DNA of 64,000 nucleotides from Dendrobium chrysotoxum (taxonomy: Eukaryota; Streptophyta; Magnoliopsida; Asparagales; Orchidaceae), in the NCBI GenBank assembly GCA_019925795.1, contig CM034314.1, positions 31,675,774 through 31,739,773 of the forward strand. The letters run 5' to 3'. The notes under the pieces were generated by a model. The model saw only the letters and a list, made by a program, of their open reading frames with translations. It was not told the origin of the DNA and searched no databases. Positions 11,612-24,010 of the stretch are shown here, piece after piece. A program made the position numbers and the translations under genes. The stretch's first letter is position 1, and every line of letters begins with the position of its first letter.

Positions 11612-14141
11612 GCCCTTTATTAGACTTGTGATTTAGGCTTAATTTAAATTTAAAAAAATTAATATTTAATTAATTTAATTAATTAAAAATAATTTAAAAT
11701 TCCAAAAAATTCTCTAACACTTGATAGCACTCCCTTTGTGTCTTTCTTGACCTTTGGGAGTGATTTTAAAAAGCTTGGAACTAATTTGTACCAAAATAAT
11801 TAAAGGTCCTTTTAGTTAACAATTTTAAAATTTAATTAATTAGTCAAAATTTAAAAAATAATAAGAAATTCCAAAAAATTCCAAATTAACCAAACTCAAA
11901 ACCATTCAAGTCTGTTTAAGGTCTAGTATTTTCAAAAAATATCAAACCACCCGAAATAAGTCAAAGTAAAAAACTTAACCTTTTGGTCAACCTTAGTTCA
12001 AAATAGGTCAAAACTTCAAAAATTAATAACTTAATGTAGGAAAATTCAAATCTAGTAAACTTAGTGTTTAATTACTCACCCTATGGACTAGTATTTAAGA
12101 AAAACATTAAAATTCTAAAATTCACTTTAATTTAAAAAGTCAAATTTTGACCTCTATAATAATTAACTTTAAATTCCAAAAAACTTCAAATAAACCCTTA
12201 ATCGGTAATCAATCTTTTTAATTAAAAGTTATCAACCCTTAGGTTCAACCAATTAAATCACTTTATGAATACTAGTTACTATTGTTTAACTTGGTCCGAT
12301 AAGGCTATTAACTTAGCCACAAGGAAGGTGAAATAAACTTCATGGCCCTGATGTAAATAAAGGTAGAAATCATTTAATAATTAAAAAACAATTTAAAATC
12401 AACATCAAAACATTAATAATTAAACTTAATTCAAAATTCTCCTTTGACTTTTAACAAATCAAACACTAAACAACCTTAACAATTACCTGATATAGGACAT
12501 ATCCAAGTCACACAACCTATCCCATGAATTTTAGATGATTTGCTAGGACAACCAACTCTAGTTTTAGACTAGGATGATGTTTTACATTTCTGTGGTTATG
12601 TGCTGAGTTTTTCACAATTTTCACTACATGCTGGTTGCAAATTGATTTGATCGATGTGATCATTTATTTACTATATAATATTTGAATTGATTTGATGGGC
12701 ATTAGATTACTCCTAAGTTAAGAAGGATCTGGATGCTCACAGAGTTTTTTATAAGTGGCCATACTCATATGGGCAAAATCAAGGGGACAAAGTTAAAAGC
12801 TTTAAACTGACATATTTATTATAGGTGCTAAAATTTTCCAAAGTCCCCCTTAGAATTAAAAGAGCATGGCCAAGCATGGATGTGATTTAATTTATTAAAA
12901 ATATATAATTACTTGGGATGTAAGTTATTTTGTTTAATTGCCTAGGATAACCATGTAGGGTGTTAGAATCCTTTTTATTTTTAAGATTTAATGTATTTTG
13001 ATGTAATTAGGTCAAGAGCTATGAAAGTGAATCTTTGAAGTGAGATGTTACATCTAACTTGTAATCCAAAGAGGAGGGAACATCCATTAGGGGAGAGTTC
13101 CATTCAATATAGGGTTCCAAGTGAGGATAACTTTTATATCCAAAGAGAAAGGTAACACCCCTTCGGGGAAGGGTTTCTTTTCATTTAGATAATCACCCCT
13201 GATGAATCTAAGGACCTCGCAGAAGGAGAGAAAATGAAGAAATGAAGATAGAGAATATCCTAGTCTCAAAGTCACTTGCATCATTTAAGGATTAGAATAC
13301 GAATTATTGTTAGTGGTACCCAGCCACTTTTAATTTCTACAGACCAGGGTTTCAAATTAAGTGACACTTACCACATGTTAATTTAATTTATCAAATTGAT
13401 TAATTTGATTTGTTTAAAATATTTGTGTAGTAGAAATGCCTATTTTCTTAGTCTTTTTTTCTTGCATGCTTATTTTATTTTAGTTTGGAAATGTTCGAAG
13501 GCTCGTGAGGGTATGATAAAAACTTTTTCTACGTAAAATTAAATAATTTTTTTAGGTTCACATAGAAACTCTACCGATTTAAGAAGTAAGTTTGGGATCA
13601 CCGTGGGTTCGTATGTATACTTATTAAATATTTCTCTTCCTTCTTAGGCAACTCCCTATATATGGGTTCTAGCATCCAACTATTAAGGTGCAATTCTGTC
13701 AAGGGAATATTGTGCAATCTATAGGATAAAATTATTTTCTAAACCTAATTTTAAATTTGTTTCATATTCATTTTATGCATTTAAATGTCAATTAGCATGC
13801 ATTTCATTAGAAATAAATTAAAAATATTCAAAATTTTAAATTAAATTTTACTTTTTAACATAAATTATCCTACTTGTGTTAAGGGGCCAATTAGGATATG
13901 TTCTAAACGTCGGTCCCAACACTTAAAAGCTTAATCAATAATTTTACCTACCTTTCATTAAAGATCATATTCAGGGATTTTAAGAACCTAAGTGGTTAGC
14001 TAGCTCCCAAAACCCTGAGGTGAAATATCATTCATAATGATGCATTCGACTTTGAAATTAAAATTTTAGAAATATGTTTTCCTAGAGAAATTTAATTCCA
14101 AATTGCTTTGCACCCTTTCCAAAGAAAAACTTCTTTTTCAA
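11612..14141 (+). repeat. Old Ogre-like LTR (family B), + strand, 3' portion
   Basis: It has no ORF but clear landmarks shared in order with the Ogre-A LTR. These include the GCTAGGACAACC...CTCTAGTTTTAGACTAGG block near 12541 (Ogre-A 35281), AAAGAGCATGGCCAAG near 12860 (35606), the paired hairpins near 13064-13191 (35803-35930), and AAGGGGCCAATTAGGAT near 13880 (36674). Blocks near 11700-11770 and 12300-12350 match the inverted copy at about 20050-19990 and 19030-19080. The sequence is strongly diverged from Ogre-A. The 3' end is placed near 14141, ahead of a primer-site relic. Confidence 0.7.
13064..13191 (+). repeat. Paired LTR hairpins, family-B + strand copy
   Basis: Hairpin 1 (about 13064-13115) keeps a GGAAC/GTTCC stem. 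Hairpin 2 (13136-13191) runs from ATATCCAAA to its complement-like TTTAGATA with a CCCC-TTC-GGGG tip. The same pair in the same order is found in both Ogre-A LTRs and in the inverted family-B LTR. Confidence 0.65.
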
Positions 14142-14161
14142 ACTAAACCCAAATAAAAAAA

Positions 14162-14180
14162 TGGTGATTCAGCTTGGGAA
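14162..14180 (+). promoter_or_regulatory. Relic primer-binding site (tRNA-Arg type) of the family-B element
   Basis: This 19-mer starts TGG and matches the Ogre-A primer site (37793-37811) at 14 of 19 positions. The bases after it (ATCTCCCTCTCCATCT) also resemble the Ogre-A sequence following its site (ATCGTCTCTCCATCT). This makes the upstream LTR a 5' LTR. Confidence 0.55.
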
Positions 14181-15042
14181 TTATCTCCCTCTCCATCTAA
14201 AATAAAGGTAGAAATTTTATTGCATCGATAATCTTAACTACTTTCTTTCCATTGGTCCCTCTACACATTTTCTTCTTCGGTGAGTGCGTCCAACATCAAA
14301 AAGAAAATTCAAAAAGAGAGGTAAGTGAGAAAACCTCTACACAAATTCTGGCTTTGACATTTCGCCCCCAAGTCAATTGGTGAAATGAAAGAGTCAAGTC
14401 AAACATTTAGGATCTTCAAATAAATTTTGTAAGCCTACATAATTGAGTGAAACTAAAATATGTTGAATTTTAGAATTTGAAGGACCTCCATCAATTTCAA
14501 TTTTAAAATTCAAAATTCTCTAGTAAAATCTAGTCTTTGACATTTCACCCCCAAAGTGAGTTGGTGGGCTAAATGGGTCAACCCAAATTTTTGGAATTTT
14601 TTGTATCAATTTTTTAACCTGCATGTTTAAATATAATCCAACATGCCAAGTTATAAAATTTGAAGTAAATCTTCCAATTTTAAGTTCAAGTTTGAAATCT
14701 CTTCCATGTGATCAAAGTAAATTTTAAATGTTATTGTCATATGTTCTGCCACCCTTTGTGAATCATATGCAAGTAAACAACTTTCCATTTTTTCCTGAGT
14801 CATAAGTGGTCCGTACATTTTATCATCTTATGTTGAGTTATATATTTTTATAAATCAATATATGTGATAAGATACATGATCCCTTATGATTTTTCAAATT
14901 CCACTTTAAGATTCTAATTCAAACTTAATCCTTTTAAAATCTAGACAACAACCCTATTCAAATGGATGAAAAATTGATCTTCTCTTCAAACCAAAACATG
15001 TATATTTAAGAGCTTATTTGTAACAACACTATCCATTTTAGT
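14181..15042 (+). other. Internal leader of the family-B element, no gene
   Basis: AT-rich sequence between the relic primer site and the first coding remnant. Two related segments at about 14350-14400 and 14520-14580 both contain GACATTTC(G/A)CCCCCAA(G/A) followed by TTGGTG, a degenerate direct repeat of about 175 bases. No ORF is seen. Confidence 0.5.
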
Positions 15043-16430
15043 ATGGGATTTAAGACTCTCAAACTATTTATCAATGGAGGTGGAATTGTCAACCTAACTA
15101 TTAAGGGGGAAAAGGACACCCCTCTGGTAGAGAGAGTTGTTGGGCCGATGATAGACACCCCCACTCCTAAAAGGGAGGTTATTGTTGCCTCCATACCCAT
15201 TGCATCTTCTACCAAGGAGGAAGAGAAATTGAAGTCCCCTATTAAGAGTACTGAAGTTAAATTTTTTTTATAGGATCAAGTTCTGGAATTCCTTCCACAA
15301 GTAAGAATCAATGAAAGAACCATTTGAGGAGAATCATAAAGAAATCACTAAGGCAATAAAGTTTGCCAAGTTGAATGTATTGGGTGAGGTCAAGCTAGAG
15401 GCTATTGAGGAGCTACCTATTCCTGCTTCCTCTCCACTCCTTAAGGGGAGTTGCTTCTTCCCTCTTGTTGTTGTTACAGGGGAGGAGAGGGTGGCTAGGA
15501 TAGCAAGCTGTCCACTATGCCTGGTGGACTACTCTATGAAAAAGACTCCTAAAGATAAATAGCTTCAAAGAACTCGGATGTTGCTAAACATAATTCACAC
15601 ATGTTCTTCCTAGGCATGCGAAATAAAGGAGCAGTATGTGAGGCTCTTGAAGGGGGTGATCTCCCTTAAAGGGAGAAAAGACTAAAGCAAAGAATCTAAC
15701 TCCTTAACCTGTGAGAAAGAATAAAAAGTTTGTTAAACAACCAGTCACTTCAAAGTTGGTGGATGGATACTACTGGGTGCCCTGCCTCCTATCTGACAAG
15801 ACATTGGTGATTATTTTAATCAGATCTGGAAAAGGCTGCCCCCTAGTGGTAGGCTGCCAATCCCACCTGCAAAAACTGCTAAGTTAGCCTTAGTGGTGGT
15901 TAAGCCTTAGAAGGAGGATGATGACAAGAGACTGATTGAAATCAATGGATAGAGGCCTAAATCTCTTGAAAAATAATACATTCCCAAGAAAATCAGCAAG
16001 ATTAAAGACCCCAAAATAGCATTTGATATACCTAGTCTCCCTATCCAGGGCTTTAAGGGCTCCCCCTCACTCGATGTAGGATCTCCTACTCTTCAAGCTC
16101 CTCCATCACCCCCTAAGGATGATGCCCCTCATCCTAACCCTTGCGACTACCGACCCTAGGACAGGTAAAGGGGAGGGGATAATTTTAGATACAGATGAAG
16201 AAATAATTAATCAAATAATAGTGAATCCTCACACTATAGATGATCTTGAGGTCTAAGATATCTTCTGTAAGCTAGAACTTAAAGAAGATGATGATTTGAA
16301 GTAGTACAAGGGGTACCTACCCATCGATCATGAGTCAGTAGAGGGGAGACCATTCGATGAGGTGCTCTAAGAAATTAGGGGTATTCTTAAGAAAAAGGAA
16401 GTTATAGAAGCCTTTGATACTGTTTGATTG
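15043..16430 (+). pseudogene. Decayed coding remnant inside the family-B element, unknown product
   Basis: Two open stretches (15043-15273 in one frame, 15311-15562 in the next) are followed by proline-rich and acidic segments with stops: SPSLDVGSPTLQAPPSPP near 16060-16120, and near 16160-16430 an acidic stretch including LELKEDDDLK and VEGRPFDEVL. Codon-like composition and GC content are higher than in the flanks, so it was probably protein coding. Its position after the relic 5' LTR and primer site suggests ORF1 or gag of an Ogre-like element, but I find no recognisable motif (no knuckle, protease or RT). Function unknown. Confidence 0.45.
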
Positions 16431-16878
16431 AAAAAGTATAGTTTTGAAAAGGAATTAATTTTCTTTAGGAAGTGTTTAATTGCTGGAATTTTAATTTTGC
16501 AAATCGAACATGCTATTATGAATGATATATCAACTCGAAAGGTGAACATATCTTTTCCTAATAGGTTCAAATTTTAAAACTTTTATTTCACCCTGATTAT
16601 CGTAGTCAAACTCAAAGAGAGACAACATATGATCCCTGAGGATCAAAATGATGTTTGATCAAATTTTTTACTATATTAATCTAAGTAAAAGGATCACTAA
16701 TTTCATAATCAAAGTTACAATTAAAATTGATATATCTCTCCAAGGAAGGAAATTATCAATCATTAGTAATTGTTTGAAAATGATGATAATAATCATTGAC
16801 TTTTGAGTTTCACAAAGATAATTAATTGAAGGTTTAAAAAACTTGATTTTGAAAATTTGATCTGGGTTTCTAAATCTC

Positions 16879-16900
16879 CTACGAGTGTAAGCCCTCGTAG
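16879..16900 (-). repeat. Covarying LTR hairpin, family-B copy
   Basis: On the minus strand the outer seven arm bases CTACGAG pair with CTCGTAG. The equivalent Ogre-A hairpins (37217-37238 and 55075-55096) have arms CTATAGGGGC and GCCCCTATAG. Three pairs differ between the families on both sides of the stem. Confidence 0.7.
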
Positions 16901-18145
16901 TTAATTACATCATAGGAAATTGGGATTTCCTATGAATACTCTTGATTAAAATAGCGGTACAAATTTTATTTGGGATTTTCCAAAATTGATGTCAAAGGAG
17001 GTAAGGGTTTGAATTTTCAAACAGGATTGGTTTAAAACACTTATTTTTGGAGTCAAAGGAAGAACGGTAGGAGGTGTTTTGAGAGTCTGAATTACTTTAG
17101 AAATACCTCAGCCTATTCTAAGTGTTGGGCTTGAATTTGATGGAAGAAGATTTAAGTTTTGAATGATTGATTTTATTAGAAAGTGGGAACTAGATTCCTA
17201 GAGGTTGAGGACAAAAGATTAAAAATCTGCCTCATAACCTAAGTCAAAATTAGGTACTGAAAATCGGTGACCCAAAAACTAGCAAGTGCAATGCAAACCT
17301 GGACTTACCCCTGCCTGGATTGGGGAGCCAGCTAAACCACCTAAACGTTTTAAAACCATGAGTCTGGTCTTTTAAATATAGAGTGGTAAGGACATTATTT
17401 AAGATTGAGTTTTTGGAGAGCAGGGCCGACATCGAGAGTAGTCCTTAATTTGGCCCCTTTGACTTATGTTGGGTGAAATGAGACTTAAAATAAAATGAAT
17501 TTAAATTTTAGACTAGATTTAATTTGTTACTAATATAATGCATACAAATTGACTTAATAAAATTTTTCAATCAAATGAAGAAGTTTAAAAATCAGGCTTA
17601 AAAAATAGGTTTTATCTTAAAGTGTATAGATCCCCTTGACAAAACTACACCCTCATAGGCTAGGTGGTCTGCTAGAACCCGTAGGTGGGGTGGTGCCTAC
17701 CAGGTGGAAAGAAAATACAACAATGATGCATGAGAACTCCCGGGGATCCTAGCTTACTTCTTAAAATATTAGAATTTCTATGCGAGCTTAAAGTTTAAAA
17801 TACATAAAATATTTTAGCGATCCATCACGAGCCTTTGATCGAGTTCCAGGCTAAATAAAATATGACATGTAATATCACCAAAAAACTATAAAACACAAGC
17901 AATCCTAATATCCCAATCAATATTAAATAATTAAATCAATTAAATTTAATACTCAAATTGAAAGTTCATGTGACAAGTGCCACTTAATTATACAACCCAG
18001 AGTCTGCACAGTAAAAGTAAAGTGGCCAAGTAGCACTGACTACAACACGGATTAATCTCCTAAGACTCAATTGACTTTGAGGATGCGTCTTCTCGTTCTT
18101 CACTTCGTCCTTCTTCTGCATGTTCTTTTGGATCATCGGGTCCGG

Positions 18146-18297
18146 ATATCTAAATGAAAAGAAACTCCCTCTCAAGAGGGGTGTTATCTTTTCTCTTTGG
18201 ATATTTTGAAAGTCATCCGAATTTGGATCTCCAAATGAAAAGAAACTCTCCCCTAAGGGATGTTCCCTCCTTTTTGGATTCCAATTTGGATACTTAA
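18146..18297 (-). repeat. Paired LTR hairpins, inverted family-B copy
   Basis: 18146-18204 corresponds to hairpin 2, with a tip built from CCCTC/GAGGG instead of the CCCC/GGGG of Ogre-A. 18213-18297 corresponds to hairpin 1. Order and spacing match the other copies when read on the minus strand. Confidence 0.65.
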
Positions 18298-19216
18298 TCC
18301 CATTCTCAAAGTACTTTAAACATTACAACTCAATTTACATCAAATTACATTTGAATTCAAAAAGAAAAATCTAGACTCAATAACCTGTAGAGTTATCCTA
18401 ATAATCAACGTATAGATAATCCTAAGTAGTTATAATTAATCTCAAGTAGTTAATATTTTGAAATTAAAGTGATCAAATCATATCCATGCTTGGCCATGCT
18501 CTTTTTATTTTAAAAGGGTGGTTTTAGGCAAATTTTTGAAGCGCCTGCAAAAAATATTTTTAACTTTTAAAGCTTTATTTATTTTATCTTCTTTAATTTA
18601 CAATTATCCTGTACGAGCATAGCCACTTGTATAAGATTTAATTAGTGTAAATCATCCCTAAACTAGGGGTAGATCCAATACACAATCAATCACATCATAT
18701 ATTATAAAATTTAAATAAATAAATACATTAATCTAAGCTAGCAAACAGCATGCAGTGAAAACTATAAAAAATCTGACACACAACTGTAAAAAAGTTAACA
18801 CTGACCTAGCCTAAGATTAGAGTTGGTTGTCCCAGCAAATCATCTAAAGTGTGTGGGGTAGGCTGTGTGGCTTAGATATGACCTACAAATGGCATTTAAT
18901 TAGAGTTGCTTAATGTTCTGGTTGGTTGAAAGGCTTAAGAGAATATTTAATTAAAGTTTAAATATTAATGATTTAAATTAATTTCAAGATATATTTTAAA
19001 GTGTTAAATGGATATCACCTTTGTTGCTCATTGAGGCCGTAAAGTTTATTTCACCTTCCTTGGGGCTAATTTAATAGCCTCGTAGGCTAGGGTTACCTAA
19101 TAGTACCCGGTATAATTAAGTTATTTGATCTAATTAAGATTTGAAAGTTAATGAATTTTTAATTAAGGTTGATTGGTTGCTAATTTTTATGATTTAATTT
19201 ACATAAATTTGCCATT

Positions 19217-19480
19217 AACCAGTTCGTGGTATTGTGCCACCAGGCTCGAGGAAAAAAGCCTCCTTAAAACACGTAGCCCCAAACCCGGAGTTGTCCAGCC
19301 TAAAAACCAAGTTATTGTATTTAAACTAAGGATTTTAAATTTAGTTAAATAATCATTAATTAATTAAAATTAAATTTTTGCACTCTATTGAATCCATTTG
19401 TGGCGTTGTGACACCAGGCTCGAGGAACAAAGCCTCCTTAGGCCACGTAGCCCCGTAGCCCGGATTAGACCAGCCTAAAA
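19217..19480. repeat. Direct repeat pair, period about 174
   Basis: CACCAGGCTCGAGGA, CCTCCTTA and CACGTAGCCCC occur in order at about 19240-19280 and again at about 19413-19455, each followed by CCAGCCTAAAAAC. The units are GC-richer than the surrounding LTR and have no counterpart in the Ogre-A LTR. Confidence 0.75.
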
Positions 19481-20759
19481 ACTTCATCTTTGGGGTGGTT
19501 GTTATGTATTAAGGGGTTGGTTGAGTGATTTAAACATCAATTTAATACTTTCTGGAATTTGAAATTAATTAACACATTTTAGAGTTTTCTGGATTATTTA
19601 ATGATTAAATTAAGGGGTCAAAAAATTGACTTTTTGATTAAGAATGTTTTGTGGAGATTTAGTATTTTTATAAAATATTAGACCTTATGATGATCAGTTA
19701 AACTATATGTATGCTAGATTTAGATTTTTTTTACATTTAATTATGAAGGTTTGAAGTTTCGACTTGATTTTGACTTAAGTTTGACCAAAAGTTGAGTTTT
19801 TCAAATTTGAATGATTTTTGGAAGTTTAAGATTTTTAATAAATATTAAATTTTCATATGAGTTAAATGCCTTTGAGTTTGCTTAATTTGGAATTTTCTTG
19901 AATTTGTTATGATTTTTGGAAGCTAGAGTATTTATTGAATTTATTTAACTATCTTAATTGGAGAGGTTTTGATATTTTGAATCTTATTGAATTCCAAACT
20001 CCGTGTAATCAACTCTAAAGGTCAAGAATGACCTAAGGATAAATTCCCAAGTGTTTAGAAAATTTTTTGTACTTTTTAATTATTTTTAATTTATTAATTT
20101 TATTTAATATTTAATTTCACTTAAAATTAGATTATTCTTAAAATTGAGATCAAACCACAGTGATTTTAGTTTTCATTGATTAAGGGTTGATTTCGGGTCA
20201 GTTAAAGGTATTATTCATATTTTATGATTTAAACTTGATTTATTAAATTTTTTAGAGGGTTTTAAAGCTTAATTAATGAATTAATTAATTATTTATTTTA
20301 ATTAATTCTAAAATCAGAGAAAGTTTTCCTAGAGGTTATACACATAGCTAAGTTCAAATGGTTTGAGTTTCAAAGCTATAGGAGATGTATCTTAATTATT
20401 ATAACTAATATAAATTTCTTAGCCTAAGGTTCTTAATTATATTCCTTAATGATGTCACTAAGTTTGATGGGCTTAAATCAAAGTCACTAACCCTTGACAA
20501 AATACATATAAGAGATGCAATCAGACCATTCAATTCCTATATCTAGGAGAGCCCTAACCTAAGTGGTGTGTGTATGTTCTAAGCATGCAAGGATTAACAT
20601 AAACGCATGATTAAAAATTACATTAATAAATAATCAAAATGTGATCATTCACTAATCACCCCCATTAATTATATTCGTTAAAGCTCAAACTATGCTTAAA
20701 TTTTCAATGGATCTCTCAATTATTTAAAGATTTAAATATGTATAATCTAAAATAAATTT

Positions 20760-20763
<4 letters not shown>

Positions 20764-20809
<46 letters not shown>
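20764..20809. repeat. (AT)n microsatellite
   Basis: About 23 uninterrupted TA repeats, at the edge of a roughly 1.1 kb stretch (about 20700-21840) made almost only of A and T. Confidence 0.95.
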
Positions 20810-20812
<3 letters not shown>

Positions 20813-23259
20813 CATATAACTTTTTAAAATAAAATAATTAAAATTATTGTTAAAATAGTTTCTTAAAAACTTGAGAGAACCTTTGATTCATTTAAAAAAA
20901 TAATTTAAAAATAAGTTTTTGATTTTGAAAATATTTGATGTAATATTCAATTAAAATTAAATATTAAAATATTCAAATAATTCATATTAATTAAAATAAA
21001 TTAAGTTTTGAATATTGAAAATAATTTTAAATTAAAATTCTTAATTCTCTAAAAATTTTGAGGTATTACTTATATTATTAAGAATTAATTTAATCTCTTT
21101 TGAATATTCAAAGGTTAAGGTTAATTAAATGCACTTTAAAATAATTTAAAATTAATTAATACTCAAAATTATCCTTATATAAGATTAAATTAATCCTTAA
21201 ATGATTTCTAAAGCTTTAAAGTTATTTAAAATAATTTAATTAAATATCTCAAGGATTATTTAATATTTAAGTTTAATTAAAAAAATTATTTAAATGTTTA
21301 ACTATTTAAATATTTTAAAGTTATTTAAAATATATGTATAATATATATTAAATCAATCTTAACTTCAAATTAACATATTTTAAAGTAATTAGTTAATTAT
21401 TTAAAACATTTTATGTTAAACTTTCAATTTTGATATTATTTGACTATTTAAATATTAATTAATTACTCAAATATTTACATAACATAAATTAATTAAAACA
21501 TGCTGAATAGTTTGAACCAAAAATTTATTTTTAAATAATAAAATAAATTAAATATTTATCTAAAAATTTAAAATTCATCTTAAAATAAAATTTTAAGTCT
21601 TATAAAATATTTTAATCTTTTTTAAATAAATTTTAACTAAAAATAATTAACATTTTAATATTTAAAATAATTCAAAATACATAAATTTAATATCTCAAAT
21701 TAATAGTAATTGTAAATTAAAATATTATTTTTTCTAAAAAATATTGATATAAAATATGTAATTTTTAGATTTATATTAAATTTTATATAATTTTTTAAAG
21801 AAAATTGAGTTTAAAATAATTAAAATTAAATTTCAAATAATTTAATGACTCCAGCGATGCCGTCGATGGCTGGATGCCACACGTCGGAAGCGGATTGGGA
21901 GGATCTGATCGCTGGCAATGATTGCCAGTGGTGCAATCTTTATGCCGATAGCAATTATTGTCTAATCATGAAACTACGTACGCGGTTTCACTTAACTGCG
22001 TCAGCAAAAACCCAGCGTCGTTGGATCACCCGCTGTTGGAAATGAATGGTTCAGATGGTGCTGGACGGAGATACGAACAAATAAAGGCTTAACACAGTTA
22101 AATAAATGCGTAGAAAGATGCAATATGGACCATTAATCGTGAGCTCAATGGCCCAAACAATGTACCATTAACAAAGCCTACAAATAAGCCCTATATAACT
22201 TTTGTGGCTCGTTCGATCGTTCCGGTTAATCAAAATTAATAAAATTTTAAACCTAGATTCAAGCTATGAATATAAATCAAGTGAAATTATTTTTTGGGTT
22301 GAAATGAACTTAATAAAAAGTTAATTTACTTAAGTGTCTTAACCTACGGTTAAGCTTTCCACCGAGATTTGTCGAAGGATTTAATAATTTAAGATGGCTC
22401 TGAATTTGTTGTTTGTCTATGCTCAATATTTATGAAGACACCACGAGCTAAAAGCACCTGGATCGACTGCTATCCGAGCTGGACAGACCTTGACTTGAGC
22501 TCACCAAAATTTGATCACTAACGAGGTTTGACTGGTGGGTTTTGAATGGGGGAGGTGTGGAGTGCTCAGAGGAGCTTGAGGAAACTTGAGGTTAGGCTTG
22601 GGGAGGCTAACTTAGAGAGAGTGATAGGGTTGGAATGAATCCTCCAAATAGGATGTTGCCCTTTTCAAGTTCCTCCAGATCAAATGGAGGGTTAGGATTG
22701 ACTGGGTAGAGATCTGGATGCATGCCATCTGTCCCAGGAGTAGGTGAGATGGCAGGGAATAAAGGACATGGGTACAAGCCATGTGGAAAAGGATTTTTGT
22801 CCTATGGAGTGAATAAGAGGCATTAGATCATAATCTAATGGATGAGATAGGTTCAAGGAATGTTCTAGAGTTTCCTAAAGCTGCTGGAAAAGAATAGGGA
22901 GGAATAGATTAAGTTTAAATGGTGTTTTGACCAATTTTGACCCTTTTAAACAAATTATTTGACCATTTGACTGGTCAAATAGTCAAGGGGACTACTCAGG
23001 TGGACTAGGGAAGGTCTTGGGAGCTGCTTGAATGAGTCGTGAGAGCTTGATTGAAGATGCATGGGTTTTTAACTAAAGATTTAGCAATTTAACCAAAACT
23101 AGGATGTTGACTTGGTCAAAATTCCTAGGATTTCAATGGCCAAGCATTAGGACATGATTAAGAATTGGATTAGGGGTGATTTGAGGTCTAGAATGAGCTA
23201 AATTAAATAGGTGGAATGGGATGGGTCATATAGACACATTCTAACCACTCAAAGACTTA

Positions 23260-23860
23260 GTTGACCCAGTCAATTATTGACTGGGTCAAAGGTCTAGTCA
23301 AACCTAAATCCCTAAGGAAAGTGATCATATTAGTTTGAATAGATTTGAAATTGATTAAGGGTTTGATTCAATGTATAAAAGCTTAAGGGTTAAAGTTGTC
23401 AACCTAGGTTGACTTGGCTAACCAGTTTGACCCAAGGCCAAGATTTGGGCTTGATAAGTTTGAAATGATATTTCAAGTTGTTGGAAGTATTTCCAGGGTT
23501 CAAATGGGTCATTTGGGTCAAATATACCTATTGGGCCCTTAAACAGCATTTAGGTCAACCCTAGTTGACCTAATCAACCAGGTTGACCCTGGGTCTAGAA
23601 ATTGGTTCAATAGATTTGGTTTGATATTTTGAGTCTGTGGGAAGTGAACCCAAGGTCTGGGAGTTCACATTGGTCAAGGTGAATGTTTAAACCCTTCAAG
23701 GCCAATTTGGTCAACTTTGGTTGACTTGGTCAACCAGCTTGACCTAGGGGTTGGGTTTGGGTCCAACAAGTTGGGTTTGATATTTGAAACTTGCTGGAAA
23801 TGGTTGCATTTAATTTGGAGCTCATTTGATCAAAGGTGACTATTTACACCCTTAAGGGGT
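23260..23860. repeat. Degenerate tandem repeats rich in TTGACC/GGTCAA
   Basis: Units starting GTTGAC(C/T)(T/C)... recur at about 23267, 23408, 23574 and 23720 (spacing 141-166). Later units also share GTTTGATATTT and a TGGAAGT/TGGAAAT block. TGACCCAGTCAATTATTGAC-like inverted pieces occur near 23267-23300. No ORF. Confidence 0.65.
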
Positions 23861-24010
23861 ATTTTAGACATTTTGATCACAGGTTAACTGGGGGTCAAAA
23901 TGAGTCCAAAAAAATAAAGTTTAAAGTTTAATAGGACATAATCAGAGGTCTAGAAGTAATTTGAGGCTTTGAAGAAAACTCCAAGATCAAAATCTACTAG
24001 GTGGTAGGTC

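Larger units (their letters stand above)
16431..24010 (-). repeat. Old Ogre-like LTR (family B) in inverted orientation
   Basis: Read on the minus strand, it follows the Ogre-A LTR in order. Landmarks include GGACAACC near 18830, AAAGAGCATGGCCAAG near 18500, the paired hairpins (18146-18297), CAAGGGGATC near 17635, the TCCCCAATCCAGG...GGGGTAAGTCCAG block near 17300-17330, and the TAATTAACTACGAGGGC hairpin at 16879-16906. Similarity is best over about 16860-20100. The distal part (AT-rich 20590-21840, then 21841-24010) is included because it lies between this LTR and the copia-3 end, and that outer boundary is uncertain. There is no gene inside. A 66-codon ORF at 21845 has no support. Confidence 0.65.

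Noticed and set aside
21845..22045. 66-codon ORF at a sudden rise in GC
   Set aside because: Short, no motif, inside LTR-like non-coding DNA. The GC step may mark an LTR subregion.
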